Shown: piece by piece, positions 35,001 to 43,417 of the stretch
Position numbering within the stretch: the stretch's first letter is position 1
Layout of the letters: every line of letters starts with the position of its first letter
From: Acidobacteriota bacterium
GTDB taxonomy: Bacteria; Acidobacteriota; Thermoanaerobaculia; UBA5066; Gp7-AA6
Length of the DNA stretch: 64,000 nt
Direction: 5' to 3'
Assembly (NCBI GenBank): GCA_020199905.1
Contig: JAIVJS010000002.1
Span: 1 to 64,000, forward strand
Made by a program: the position numbers and the translations under genes
Notes under the pieces: generated by a model
Databases searched by the model: none
What the model was told of the DNA's origin: nothing
The model's input: only the letters and a program-made list of their open reading frames with translations

Positions 35001-36413
35001 TCATTCCCCCAGCCGCACCACCTCCCCCTCCTTCAACCCCGACCGGATCTCGACGAACTGCGACGTCGACGCTCCCGCCACCACGGCGCGGCGAGACGGT
35101 CTGCCGAGAGCGGGAACCGTCAGGACCCACGCGCCTCGCTCGTCGGTGCGGACCGCTTCGACCGGCAGGTAGAGCGCGTCGGCGAGCTTCGCGCAGACGA
35201 CGGTGCAGCGCGCCGCCATGCCGGGCCGGAAACGAGGGTCCGTCTGCGCGAGCTGCACCGTCACGGGAAACGATCGCGACGCGTTCTTCTCCGAGGCGCC
35301 CACGCTCCCGATCGCGCGGAGTTTCCCGGCGAGCGTCCTGTCGGGGAATGCGTCCAGCCGCACGCGGACTTCCTGCCCCGGCAGCAGCTTGTGGATCTCG
35401 GATTCCGGAACGCGCCCTTCGACGAGCATGTGCGAGAGATCGGGAAGGGTCACGACCGTCGTGCCTCCCCAGACGGCGTCGCCGACCCGCAGCTTGCGCC
35501 TCCCGCCGTCCTTCTCGTACACCTCGCTGTGGACCACGAGTCCCGGCCCCTTGGCGACGGCCGTGCAGGCGGCGATCTTTTTCTCCGCCTCCGCCATGAG
35601 CCGCCGGGCTTCCTCCAGCCGCACGGAGGCGACCCGCGCCGCCGCATCCGTCTGCCCGAGCTCGACACGCGAGCGCCGCTGCTCGAGCTCGAGCTGGAGC
35701 CTGCCCGTCTCCGCCTCTTCGGATTTCCGGCGGATCAGGTCCGGGTTGGTCTGATGCACGAGCGCGGAGTGGCGCGAGCGAGAGAGACGCAGGTCGGCGG
35801 CCGCCTGATCGCGCCGCGTCTTCGCGGCCCGGTACTCTTCCTGTGAGATGTAACCCTGCGCCACGAACCTCTCGAGCCCCGCGAGCCTCGTGTCGGCCTC
35901 TTCGAGCGCCCTCTCCCGCTGCTCCACCTCGTGCAGCGATTCCTGGGCGGTCAGCGGCGCGGTCGTGTTGACGACGGCGTCAAAGTCGCGCGCGGAGTCC
36001 TGCGCCGACGTCTGCTTCTCGTGCACGCCGGCGGTGTTCTTGAGCCTGACCGCGTCGCGCGCCAGCCGCGCCTGGTCCGCCTCGCCGGAGAGCTCGCGCG
36101 CGCGGGCCCTCGCGGTATCGAGGTCCTTCTGAAAGGGGGCCGGATCGAACTCGATCAGTTGGTCGCCGGCGCGCACCAGCGATCCCTCCTGCGCCAGCCA
36201 CAGGATCTTGACCTCCACCCCGGGAACGATCGCGCCGTAGGAGTCGGACCGCTCCGGCGCCAGCGCGCCGACGAGGGCGACGGAGGGCTCGAGCGTTCCC
36301 CGCCGCACCACAACGTCGCCGGGCCCGCGATGGGCGGTTAGGCGCGCGGCGCCCCAAAGAAGGAGCAACACGGCCGCCGCCGCCGCCGCAAATAGCCCCG
36401 GGCGGCGCAGCAC
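35001..36413 (-). CDS. HlyD/MacA-type periplasmic adaptor
   Basis: 470 residues from GTG 36413. A hydrophobic N-terminal anchor (LFAAAAAAVLLLLWGAARL) precedes a biotinyl-lipoyl-like half (VALVGALAPERSDSY, LAQEGSLVRAGDQLIEFD), a long coiled coil (about 95-290) and the second lipoyl half and beta-barrel (RVPESEIHKLLPGQEVRVRLDAFP). It should bridge an inner-membrane exporter and a TolC-like channel. It is the last gene of the minus-strand export cluster. The upstream TolC frame runs into it without a stop. Confidence 0.85.
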   Translation of the reverse strand: MLRRPGLFAAAAAAVLLLLWGAARLTAHRGPGDVVVRRGTLEPSVALVGALAPERSDSYGAIVPGVEVKILWLAQEGSLVRAGDQLIEFDPAPFQKDLDTARARARELSGEADQARLARDAVRLKNTAGVHEKQTSAQDSARDFDAVVNTTAPLTAQESLHEVEQRERALEEADTRLAGLERFVAQGYISQEEYRAAKTRRDQAAADLRLSRSRHSALVHQTNPDLIRRKSEEAETGRLQLELEQRRSRVELGQTDAAARVASVRLEEARRLMAEAEKKIAACTAVAKGPGLVVHSEVYEKDGGRRKLRVGDAVWGGTTVVTLPDLSHMLVEGRVPESEIHKLLPGQEVRVRLDAFPDRTLAGKLRAIGSVGASEKNASRSFPVTVQLAQTDPRFRPGMAARCTVVCAKLADALYLPVEAVRTDERGAWVLTVPALGRPSRRAVVAGASTSQFVEIRSGLKEGEVVRLGE

Positions 36414-37815
36414 CGAGCCGCGCCAGAAGGATGTTGAACCGCGAGTCGAGCTCGTACAGCCGCGCGGAGTTGTAGAGCGTCTCGGCGTCGACCACGTTGA
36501 AATTGTCCGACAACCCCTTTTCGAAGCGCAACTGGGCCACCTCGACCTGCAGCTGCGCCGCGCGCATGTTCTGCGCGGCGATCTCCCAGTTGCGGCGGAG
36601 CGCGTCGAGCCGCCGGTACGCCCGACGGACCTCGCGGACCAGGTCGTCCACGAACAGCTGGTAGTTGCGCTTCCGGGTGGCGAGGGCGATCTCGGCCTCG
36701 CGCCTCCGGGCGTGGAGCGCGGTCGAGTTCAGGCCGTAGCGCGACCGGAGCCCGAAGAGCAGGGAAGGGTTGCGGGGGCGCAGCGCGTCGCCGGCGCTGC
36801 CGCTCGACGCCGCCGCCTCGTAGGTCAGGACGCCGTCGAGCGAGGGCAGCTCGAGGCTCTTCGCGATGCGGACTGCGAACTCCGCGTCGACGACGCCGTC
36901 TCTCGCCTCGCGCGCCTCCGGCCGCCGGTCGGCGACCTCCGCGGCGGCGGTCCCGGGATCCATTTCGGCGGCCGGAAGCTCGGAGGGCGCGGCGATCGAG
37001 AACCGGAGGTCCGGCGCGAGGCCGGCGGCCCTCCGCAGGGAGTCGCGGAAATCCTCGACGAGGTTCTCGGCGTCGTTGCGCGTCACGACCGCCAGCGCTT
37101 CCTGCTGCTCCGCGCGCAGGACGTCCAGCTTCGACACGCTGCCCGCGGAGAACCGGGCACGAGAAAATTCCGTGAGCTTCCGCGCTCGCTCGACGTGCTC
37201 CGTCTCGAAGCGCAGCGCGTCCTCCTGACGCGCGAGCCCCAGATACGCGGAGTAGATCGCGAGGACGGCGCGGCGCCTCAGGACCTCGACGGCGCGCTCC
37301 TGCCCGGACGTCGACCGCCGCGCCTGGCGCAGCGGCTCCCCCGTGACCGCCGGATCGGCGCCGCCGAGGAGCGGCTGCGTCAAGGTCAGCCGGTAGTCCG
37401 ACGCGTAGGGGTTCTCCGGGAAATCGGCGGGGTTGCGGTTGACGCTCGCCTCCGCTTCGAGGCGCGTTCCAAACGGGAACTGCTCGAAGGCCGTGACGCC
37501 GTAGGTTTCGCTCCGCACGCCCGAGCGGCGGCTGCGGTCCACCTGGAAGAACGGAACCGCCTGCGGAAGAAAGCCGGCGGCGACCCCGCGCTCGGCGAAA
37601 CGCGTCGAGAGAAGCGCGTCCTGCCCGTTCAACAGGTCCGGGTTGCGCAGCAGGGCCGCCCGGAGGGCCTCGCCGATCGTCAGCAGCGGCGTCGCCGCGG
37701 AAGCCGGCTCCTGAGCGTCCACTGCCGACGGGATGGCGAGCCATGCCGCAAACGCCAGGCCGGCGGCGGCCGGGAGCGCCGCGCGAAACCGTCGCCGGCC
37801 CGGAAGGGGGGTCAG
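35980..37815 (-). CDS. TolC-like outer-membrane efflux protein, 3' end lacks its stop
   Basis: Similarity to outer-membrane efflux proteins covers about 31-460 (LTIGEALRAALLRNPDLL, RLTLTQPLLGG, QLRFEKGLSDNFNVVDAE). A Sec signal peptide (LPAAAGLAFAAWLAIPSAVDA) is encoded only if translation starts at CTG 37815, 9 nt after the permease stop; the first GTG, at 37722, would omit it. After LLARLGAA (about 36410) the frame continues through the adaptor gene to 35980, with a composition that is only a shadow of that gene. The real end is therefore near 36410, and a base has probably been lost. Confidence 0.7.
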   Translation of the reverse strand: MTPLPGRRRFRAALPAAAGLAFAAWLAIPSAVDAQEPASAATPLLTIGEALRAALLRNPDLLNGQDALLSTRFAERGVAAGFLPQAVPFFQVDRSRRSGVRSETYGVTAFEQFPFGTRLEAEASVNRNPADFPENPYASDYRLTLTQPLLGGADPAVTGEPLRQARRSTSGQERAVEVLRRRAVLAIYSAYLGLARQEDALRFETEHVERARKLTEFSRARFSAGSVSKLDVLRAEQQEALAVVTRNDAENLVEDFRDSLRRAAGLAPDLRFSIAAPSELPAAEMDPGTAAAEVADRRPEAREARDGVVDAEFAVRIAKSLELPSLDGVLTYEAAASSGSAGDALRPRNPSLLFGLRSRYGLNSTALHARRREAEIALATRKRNYQLFVDDLVREVRRAYRRLDALRRNWEIAAQNMRAAQLQVEVAQLRFEKGLSDNFNVVDAETLYNSARLYELDSRFNILLARLGAAPPGAICGGGGGRVAPSLGRRAPNRPSRARRRCGAAGNARALRRPRRRAGAGAVRLLRRDRSRGGGQDPVAGAGGIAGARRRPTDRVRSGPLSEGPRYREGPRARALRRGGPGAAGARRGQAQEHRRRAREADVGAGLRARL

Positions 37816-37824
37816 CGGCCCGCC

Positions 37825-39066
37825 TCAGCCTTCCCGGAGCGCGGCCGCCGGATCGATGCGGGCGGCGCGTCGGGACGGCCGGATCCCGGTGATCGCGCCG
37901 GCCGCGAGGCACGCGATGGCGAGTGCGGAGAAGGAGAGCAGGGACAGCGAGGAGCCGCCGGCCGAGCGGTCGACGCTCGCGAGGCCGAGCAGCCATCCGG
38001 CGAACAGCCCCGCGCCGCCTCCGAGCGCGCCCAGGAGGGCCGCCTCGAGCCGGAACTGGAGAACGATGTCGCGGGTCCGCGCGCCGACCGCCCGGCGCAG
38101 GCCGATCTCCTTCCGGCGGGCGAGTACGGACGCGGAGAGGAGGTTCGAGATGCCGAGCACCGCGGACGCGGCCGTCAGAAGGCCCACCACCAGCACGATG
38201 CGGTCGAACGTGCCTCTCGCCTGCCGGTACTGCCGCAGGGTCTGGATCGGGGACGCGACGCGCACGGGAGCCGCCGGACCGCAGCGGGACGGATCGATGC
38301 GCGGCGCGGCGGCCGCGGCGGCGTCGGCCTCCGCGACGGAAGAGAACGCCAGCACCGCGACGTCGAGAGGATAGCGTCCGTCGGGCTCCGCCGCCGGCTC
38401 CGGCTCCGCTCCGAGCGGAACGACGATCGCGCGATTCCAGTCAAAGGAAGGCAGCTCGCCCGCGGAGGCTCCCTCGACGGCCGCCGGGGCGAGCTCGCCC
38501 ACGACCTCGTAGGTGCGGGCACCGACGGCGAGCACGCTGCCGATGGGCGAGGAGAGCCGCGCGGCGCGCGCCACGGAGCTTCCGATCACGCAGTACGGCG
38601 ACTTCCGGGCGAGATCGAGCCCACCCAGGGGACGGCCCGCGCGAACGCGTGTCGAGAAGAGCGCGGCGACAGGACCCGAGACCGCGTACAGCGGCGCTTC
38701 GAACGGCGCGCCCGAGGCGAGCACGGTGTGACGCGACATCCGGACGCCGACCGCCGCGCGAACGGGAAGGACGGCGCGCAGCCGATCGACGTCGTCGAAT
38801 CCGAGACCGCGTCCCTCCTCCGCCCCGGAGCCCGGCCGGTGGACGAGGTAGACGTTCTTCAGGCCGGCGCGCTCGAGCGACCGGATCGTCGCGGCACGTC
38901 CGCGTTCCACGAGCGTCGTCAGGCAAACCACGATGGCCATGGCGAGGGCGAGGGCCACGAGCGCCGCCCGCGTTCGGACGCGATCGGTCCGGAGGGAATC
39001 GACGGCGGCCTCGAGCGCGCGCCCGACTTCGCCTGGCCGCGTGGACGCGGGCTGCGCTCCGGGCAA
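37825..39066 (-). CDS. MacB/FtsX-type ABC transporter permease
   Basis: About 413 residues from TTG 39066 (ggagg six bases upstream); TTG 39120 is another option. One TM near the N-terminus (LVALALAMAIVVCL), a periplasmic MacB_PCD-like domain with conserved small motifs, then three TM helices (ILVVGLLTAASAVLG, RRAVGARTRDIVLQF at the FtsX coupling site, and a C-terminal pair). It ends AAALREG, the usual permease tail. It should work with the TolC-like and HlyD-like genes in export of a hydrophobic compound or peptide. No ATPase gene is adjacent in the window. Confidence 0.8.
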   Translation of the reverse strand: MPGAQPASTRPGEVGRALEAAVDSLRTDRVRTRAALVALALAMAIVVCLTTLVERGRAATIRSLERAGLKNVYLVHRPGSGAEEGRGLGFDDVDRLRAVLPVRAAVGVRMSRHTVLASGAPFEAPLYAVSGPVAALFSTRVRAGRPLGGLDLARKSPYCVIGSSVARAARLSSPIGSVLAVGARTYEVVGELAPAAVEGASAGELPSFDWNRAIVVPLGAEPEPAAEPDGRYPLDVAVLAFSSVAEADAAAAAAPRIDPSRCGPAAPVRVASPIQTLRQYRQARGTFDRIVLVVGLLTAASAVLGISNLLSASVLARRKEIGLRRAVGARTRDIVLQFRLEAALLGALGGGAGLFAGWLLGLASVDRSAGGSSLSLLSFSALAIACLAAGAITGIRPSRRAARIDPAAALREG

Positions 39067-39160
39067 TGGACCTCCGTTCGCGGGCTGGATTTCCGGGTTC
39101 TCGCGGCGATTCTCATTCAAAGGATGCGCGATGACAAGCGGGTCGCGCGCTCCGCTCGCG

Positions 39161-39180
39161 TATATTTGTTGCGAACACAA
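39161..39180 (+). promoter_or_regulatory. Possible -10 element and small palindrome before the kinase
   Basis: TATATT at 39161-39166 is the only AT-rich hexamer in the divergent gap and could be a -10 box. It is followed by an imperfect inverted repeat (tttgttgcgaacacaaa, 39164-39180) near the expected transcription start. No clear -35 is seen. The site lies 28 bp upstream of the kinase ATG. Confidence 0.3.
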
Positions 39181-39208
39181 AGCACCAATTCGTGGCGGGG
39201 TGCCCCGG

Positions 39209-40949
39209 ATGAGCTCCACTCCCGGATCGTTCGACGGCAAGTACGAAGTCCTGGGGAAGATCCGCGAAGGCGGCATGGGCGCCATCTACATGGTGCGCCA
39301 CCGCCTGCTCGACGAGATCCGCATCATCAAGGTCATGCGGCCGGAAGTCGCCGAGAGCGCGGACCAGCGCAAGCGGTTCCTGCGCGAGGCGCAGATGGCC
39401 ACGCGCCTGAAGCACGGGAACATCGTCGGCTTCTACGACTTCTTCGTCGACGACGAAGGCACCGCCTTCATGGTGATGGAGTTCATCGACGGCATCAACC
39501 TGAGGGACATGATCCGCCACTGCGGTCCGCTCCCGATCCCGCTGGCGATGCACCTCGCCGGCCAGAGCCTGTCCGCGCTCGACTACCTGCACCGGAAGGG
39601 GATCGTCCACCGGGACATCGCGCCGGACAACGTGATGATGATGCAGGAGGAGGACGGCGCGCTCCAGGCCAAGCTGATCGACCTCGGGATCGCGAAGCTC
39701 GCGCGCGCCGAGGAACAGGAGCAGTTGACCGCCGCCGACGAGTTCATCGGCAAGCTTCGATACTCTTCGCCGGAGCAGCTGACGAAGAAGGCGAGCTCGA
39801 GCGCGATCGACGGCCGGAGCGACCTGTTTTCGTTCGCCGTGGTTTTGTACGAAGCGCTGACCGGCGTGTGCCCGTACGGCGGTGGGAGCCTCCAGGACAT
39901 CCTGACGGCGCGCCTCCAGAAGCCGCCGATGCCGTTCTCGAAGAGCGATCCGGGCGGAAGAGTCCCGGCGGCCCTGCGGGAGATCCTCCTGAAGGCCCTC
40001 CAGAAGAACCCGGACGACCGGTGGCAGAGCGCGCAGGAGTTCTCGAAGGCGCTCGAGGCTCTCCCGCCGCAGGTCGTCGGCGCGAGGGACCCGGAAGAGG
40101 TCAGCAATTACGTCAGGGCGGCGGTGGAGTTCGTGCGCGCCGCCGCCCTCGCCCAGAATCCCGCGAGCGCGAGCCTCCAGAAGACTCTGCAGTCGAAGTT
40201 CCGCGTGTCCGAGGTCTCGGTCCGCCCGCTCGAGGCGACGGACATGAAGGTGCAGAAGACGCTCTCCGGATGGAGCGGCGACTCGACGCCGAGCGGCGGG
40301 TCTGCGCCCCGCGGCTCCGCGGGCGCGCAGGCGAAGACGGTCCTGGCGGACGCGAGGGATTTCGAGCGGGACGGCCGCCGCTCCTCGATCGCGGGGTATG
40401 CCGCCGTCGCGGTCGGGGCGGCGGTCCTCGTCGTCCTCGGCATCGTCGTCTCCGGCTGGATGAACCGCGACCGGCGCGCGGCGGCTCCCGTCGCTCCGGC
40501 TCCGGTTCCCGCGGCGACGTCGCCGCCCGCGCCGGCGGCCGCGCCCCAGCCGACGGCGGCGCCCCCGATCGCTTCCGCCACCCGGCACGGCGTTAAAGCC
40601 CGCCCGGCCGGACAGCGGCCGCATCTCGATTCAGATCCGGATGAACCCGGAGGAGGCGGTCGAGGGCCAGGACTTCACGGTCACCGCCCGCTTCATCAAC
40701 GGCGGCGACGAGACGTTCCGCCTGTCGCGGGCGGAGGAGTCTTCGCCGGCGACGCGCGGGGGGTTCGAGCCGATCGCCGGCCTGTCCGTTCCGCAGGCGG
40801 TCGACATCGGCAGCTCGATCGAGATCTACCGGACGACCAAGTCGCTCGCCTCCGGATCGACGTTCCGGAAGGCGTTCCGCGTGCAGGAGCAGCGCCGCGG
40901 CGACAACTGGGAGAACTCGATCACCGTGAAGCCCTGCGTGGAGCAATGA
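39209..40949 (+). CDS. Membrane Ser/Thr protein kinase, frameshifted before its C-terminal domain
   Basis: ATG 39209. The kinase domain (about 7-280) has GKIREGGMGAIYMV (P-loop), RIIKVMR (Lys), IVHRDIAPDN (catalytic loop) and LIDLGIAK (DLG in place of DFG). A juxtamembrane region and one TM (about 393-416, VAVGAAVLVVLGIVV) follow, then a Pro/Ala linker. In this frame the reading continues to 41023 with no coding character. The frame one base later encodes a good extracytoplasmic domain (SGRISIQIRMNPEEAVEGQ ... VKPCVEQ) ending at 40949. A +1 shift or one extra base between about 40570 and 40611 would join them. Confidence 0.75.
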
Positions 40950-40956
40950 GGCGGCG

Positions 40957-40980
40957 AGCTGTCGGCTGTCAGCTCTCAGC
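40957..40980 (+). repeat. 24-bp repeat, copy 2 (agctgtcggc type)
   Basis: Same orientation as 34917-34940 with one mismatch. It lies 7 bp after the end of the kinase extracytoplasmic domain and 77 bp before the putative leader ORF of the arginine operon. Confidence 0.7.
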
Positions 40981-41019
40981 CGGGAGCGAGCGGGCCGGGC
41001 CGACAGCCCGAAAAAAATC

Positions 41020-41049
41020 TTGACAAGGCCCCCTGCTTGCCGCAACGTA
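41020..41049 (+). promoter_or_regulatory. Putative sigma-70 promoter of the arginine operon
   Basis: A consensus -35 box TTGACA at 41020-41025 follows a run of seven A. With 17-18 bp spacing the -10 region reads caacgt/aacgta (41043-41049), which is weak. A second -10-like hexamer, TAGAAT, lies at 41170-41175, close to the argG ATG. Either could drive the operon. Confidence 0.45.
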
Positions 41050-41057
41050 GCGGGCCG

Positions 41058-41162
41058 ATGAACGCGAACCTCGCCGCTCCGCTTTCCGTGCCCCGCATCG
41101 CGAGGTTGGCTTCGCCGCGCCCGCGCGCCAGGAGGATTTCCTCCATGGCGGCGGCGCTCTAG
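41058..41162 (+). CDS. Possible Arg-rich leader peptide ahead of argG
   Basis: An ATG 9-10 bp after the putative -10 box opens a 34-codon frame with six arginines in sixteen residues (PRIARLASPRPRARRI). A perfect 14-bp palindrome that contains a Shine-Dalgarno core (ggaggatttcctcc, 41131-41144) overlaps its 3' end. The ORF stops 30 bp before argG. The layout recalls a ribosome-attenuation leader for an arginine operon. Arg-rich ORFs arise by chance in GC-rich DNA, so confidence is low. Confidence 0.25.
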   Translation: MNANLAAPLSVPRIARLASPRPRARRISSMAAAL

Positions 41163-41192
41163 TCCCGTAGAATCCCTCACAGCCCGTCGCCG

Positions 41193-42401
41193 ATGAAACG
41201 CCGCATGCCGGTCGTGTGTCTTGCCTTTTCCGGTGGTCTCGATACCACCTACTGCGCGGTCGTTCTGCGCCAGGAAGGCGCGCGCGTCCACGCCGTGACC
41301 GTCGACACGGGCGGGTTCTCCGCGTCCGAGCGGCGCGCGATCGCCGCCCGCGCGAAGGCCGCCCGGGTCGAGAAGCACGTCTTCGTCGACGGACGGCGGG
41401 ACGTCTTCGAGCGCTACGCGCTGCCGCTTCTCTTCGGCAACGTGCTGCGCGGAGGCGTTTACCCGCTCTCGGTCGCCGCCGAGCGCGCGGTCCAGGCGGA
41501 AGCGGTCGCCGCGTACGCGCGCCGGGTCCGCGCCGCGGTCATCGTCCACGGCTCGACGGCGGCCGGCAACGACCAGTTCCGCTTCGACGCCGCGCTTCGC
41601 GTGCTCGCGCCCGACGTCGAGGTGCGCGCTCCCATTCGCGACAGCGGCCTCTCCCGCGAAGACGAGACCGCCGTGCTCGCATCCGCCGGCGTCACGATCC
41701 CCCCGAAGACGACGCGCTACTCCGTCAATGAGGGCCTGTGGGGCACGACCATCGGAGGGGGCGAGACGCACGACTCCTGGGCCATGCCTCCCGAGGACCT
41801 CTATCCCGGCAACACGCTCTCGCGCGCTCCGAAACGCGCCCGCGAGATCGTCGTGGCGTTCGAGAAAGGCCGTCCGGTGTCGCTCGACGGCGCGCGGCTG
41901 AACCCGCTCGTCCTGATCGAGAAGCTGAACGCCGCCGGGCGCCGCTATGCCGCGGGGCGGGGAATTCATCTCGGCGACACGATCCTCGGCGCCAAGGGCC
42001 GCATCGCGTTCGAGGCGCCGGCCGCGCTCGCGCTCATCGCGGCGCACGCAGAGCTCGAGAAGCTGGTGCTCACGAAGGAGCAGCGGCAGCTGAAGGCGCT
42101 CGTCGCCGAGACGTACGGCCGGCTGCTGCACGAGGGCCTCGCCTTCGAGCCCGCCGCGGCGGACGCCGCCGCCTTTCTCGCGGCCGGCCAGGACCGCGTG
42201 ACGGGGGAGGCGCGCCTGCGCTTCACTCCCGGCCGGTTCGAGATCGCCGGAGTGCGCAGCGCCTTCTCGCTCATGCGGCTGGAGGTCGTCCGGTACGGCG
42301 AATCGAACGCGTATCTCGCGCCGGCCGAGGCCCAGGGGGTCGGCAAGACGCTCGCCCTCCCGGGCCGGCTGTTCGCGCTCGCGGGAAAGGAATCCTCCTG
42401 A
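41193..42401 (+). CDS. argG: Argininosuccinate synthase
   Basis: 402 residues, the usual length. The ATP-pyrophosphatase P-loop is CLAFSGGLDTTYCAV. Further family blocks are STAAGNDQFRFD, APIRDSGLSREDE and YSVNEGLWGTTIGGGE. It joins citrulline and aspartate using ATP. In this pathway citrulline is released from an N-acyl form by the M20 deacylase downstream. First gene of an eight-gene operon with 2-nt gaps or 4-nt overlaps between the first six genes. Confidence 0.95.
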   Translation: MKRRMPVVCLAFSGGLDTTYCAVVLRQEGARVHAVTVDTGGFSASERRAIAARAKAARVEKHVFVDGRRDVFERYALPLLFGNVLRGGVYPLSVAAERAVQAEAVAAYARRVRAAVIVHGSTAAGNDQFRFDAALRVLAPDVEVRAPIRDSGLSREDETAVLASAGVTIPPKTTRYSVNEGLWGTTIGGGETHDSWAMPPEDLYPGNTLSRAPKRAREIVVAFEKGRPVSLDGARLNPLVLIEKLNAAGRRYAAGRGIHLGDTILGAKGRIAFEAPAALALIAAHAELEKLVLTKEQRQLKALVAETYGRLLHEGLAFEPAAADAAAFLAAGQDRVTGEARLRFTPGRFEIAGVRSAFSLMRLEVVRYGESNAYLAPAEAQGVGKTLALPGRLFALAGKESS

Positions 42402-42403
42402 CG

Positions 42404-43417
42404 ATGATCCTCGACAAGATCGCCTCTTCGACGGCCCGGCTCGGGCTGCCGCGCGAGGTCGAGATCTCGCCGCACATCGAGGCGAAGGAAGGCAACGTGC
42501 TCGCCGTGCGCGCCCTGATGGAAAAGAGCGTCTACGACCGGCTGGAGCTGGTCTCCGGCCGCATGGCGAAGATCAACAAGGGCGACGTCATGGCCGGGAC
42601 GCTCGGGTACCGGCGCGCGTTGAAGGGCTTCGTCGGCGTGGTTCCCGAATCGATCCACGTCGGCGACACGATCCACGTGCTGAACCTCGGAGGTGTGCTC
42701 GGGCTCTGCGTCGGAAAGAACCCGGAAGTGGGAAGTCCTCTCGAGGTCGAGGTCCTCGGCGCCGTCCTCATCGACGGCAAGCCGGCCAACATCGCGCAGA
42801 ACGCGCTGCCGGCTCGCGACACGCTGGGCCCCTGCCCGCCCCTCGTCGTGGTCGCCGGAACGTGCATGAGCGCGGGCAAGACCGCCGCGGCGTCGGAGAT
42901 CGTCAAGCGCTTCGCGAGCGCGGGGCAGCGTGTCGCGGCGGCGAAGCTCTCGGGCGTCGCGTGCCTGAAGGACACGCTCGACATGGAGGACCACGGCGCG
43001 TTCGCCACGCTGTCGTTTCTGGACTGCGGCCTGCCATCGACGGCGCACGTGAAGGACCTCGCCCCCTACGCGCGGGCGATCCTCGCGTCGCTCGCCTCGC
43101 AGAACCCCGACGTCATCGTCGTCGAGATGGGGGATGGCATCCTGGGGGACTACCGCGTCGGGACGTTCTTCACCGATCCGGAGCTCGTCGCCGCTACGAA
43201 AGCCGTCGTGATGTGCGCCAACGACCTCGTCGCGGCGTGGGGCGCGCAGAAGCTCATGGAGCAGTGGCACATTCCGATCACGATCATGTCGGGGCCCGTC
43301 ACCGACAACCAGACGGGGACGGAGTACATCCAGACGGAGATGAAACTGCCCGCGGCCAACGCGAAGACGGACGGCCGCGCGCTGTTCGGCGTCGTGTACG
43401 AGGAGATCCACAAGTGA
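42404..43417 (+). CDS. P-loop protein of the arginine operon, DUF1611-like, function unassigned
   Basis: 337 residues starting 2 nt after argG and overlapping argC by 4 nt. Residues 1-145 form a beta-rich domain (RMAKINKGDVMAGTLGYRRA, ESIHVGDTIHVLNLGG). Then a P-loop NTPase-like domain: VVVAGTCMSAGKTAAASE (Gly152-Lys159-Thr160), AAKLSGVACLKDTLDMEDHG, VEMGDGILGDYRVG and VVMCANDLVAAWG. The order recalls the dethiobiotin-synthase/DUF1611 fold. From memory, the DUF1611 protein DgcN acetylates D-glutamate. No ArgA or ArgJ is encoded here, so this is the prime candidate for N-acylglutamate formation. That is inference. Confidence 0.7.
   Translation: MILDKIASSTARLGLPREVEISPHIEAKEGNVLAVRALMEKSVYDRLELVSGRMAKINKGDVMAGTLGYRRALKGFVGVVPESIHVGDTIHVLNLGGVLGLCVGKNPEVGSPLEVEVLGAVLIDGKPANIAQNALPARDTLGPCPPLVVVAGTCMSAGKTAAASEIVKRFASAGQRVAAAKLSGVACLKDTLDMEDHGAFATLSFLDCGLPSTAHVKDLAPYARAILASLASQNPDVIVVEMGDGILGDYRVGTFFTDPELVAATKAVVMCANDLVAAWGAQKLMEQWHIPITIMSGPVTDNQTGTEYIQTEMKLPAANAKTDGRALFGVVYEEIHK

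Noticed and set aside
40641-41023. Kinase frame continuing to 41023 as the real C-terminus
   Set aside because: The residues are Arg/Gly/His-rich shadow sequence, while the next frame encodes a well-formed domain to 40949.
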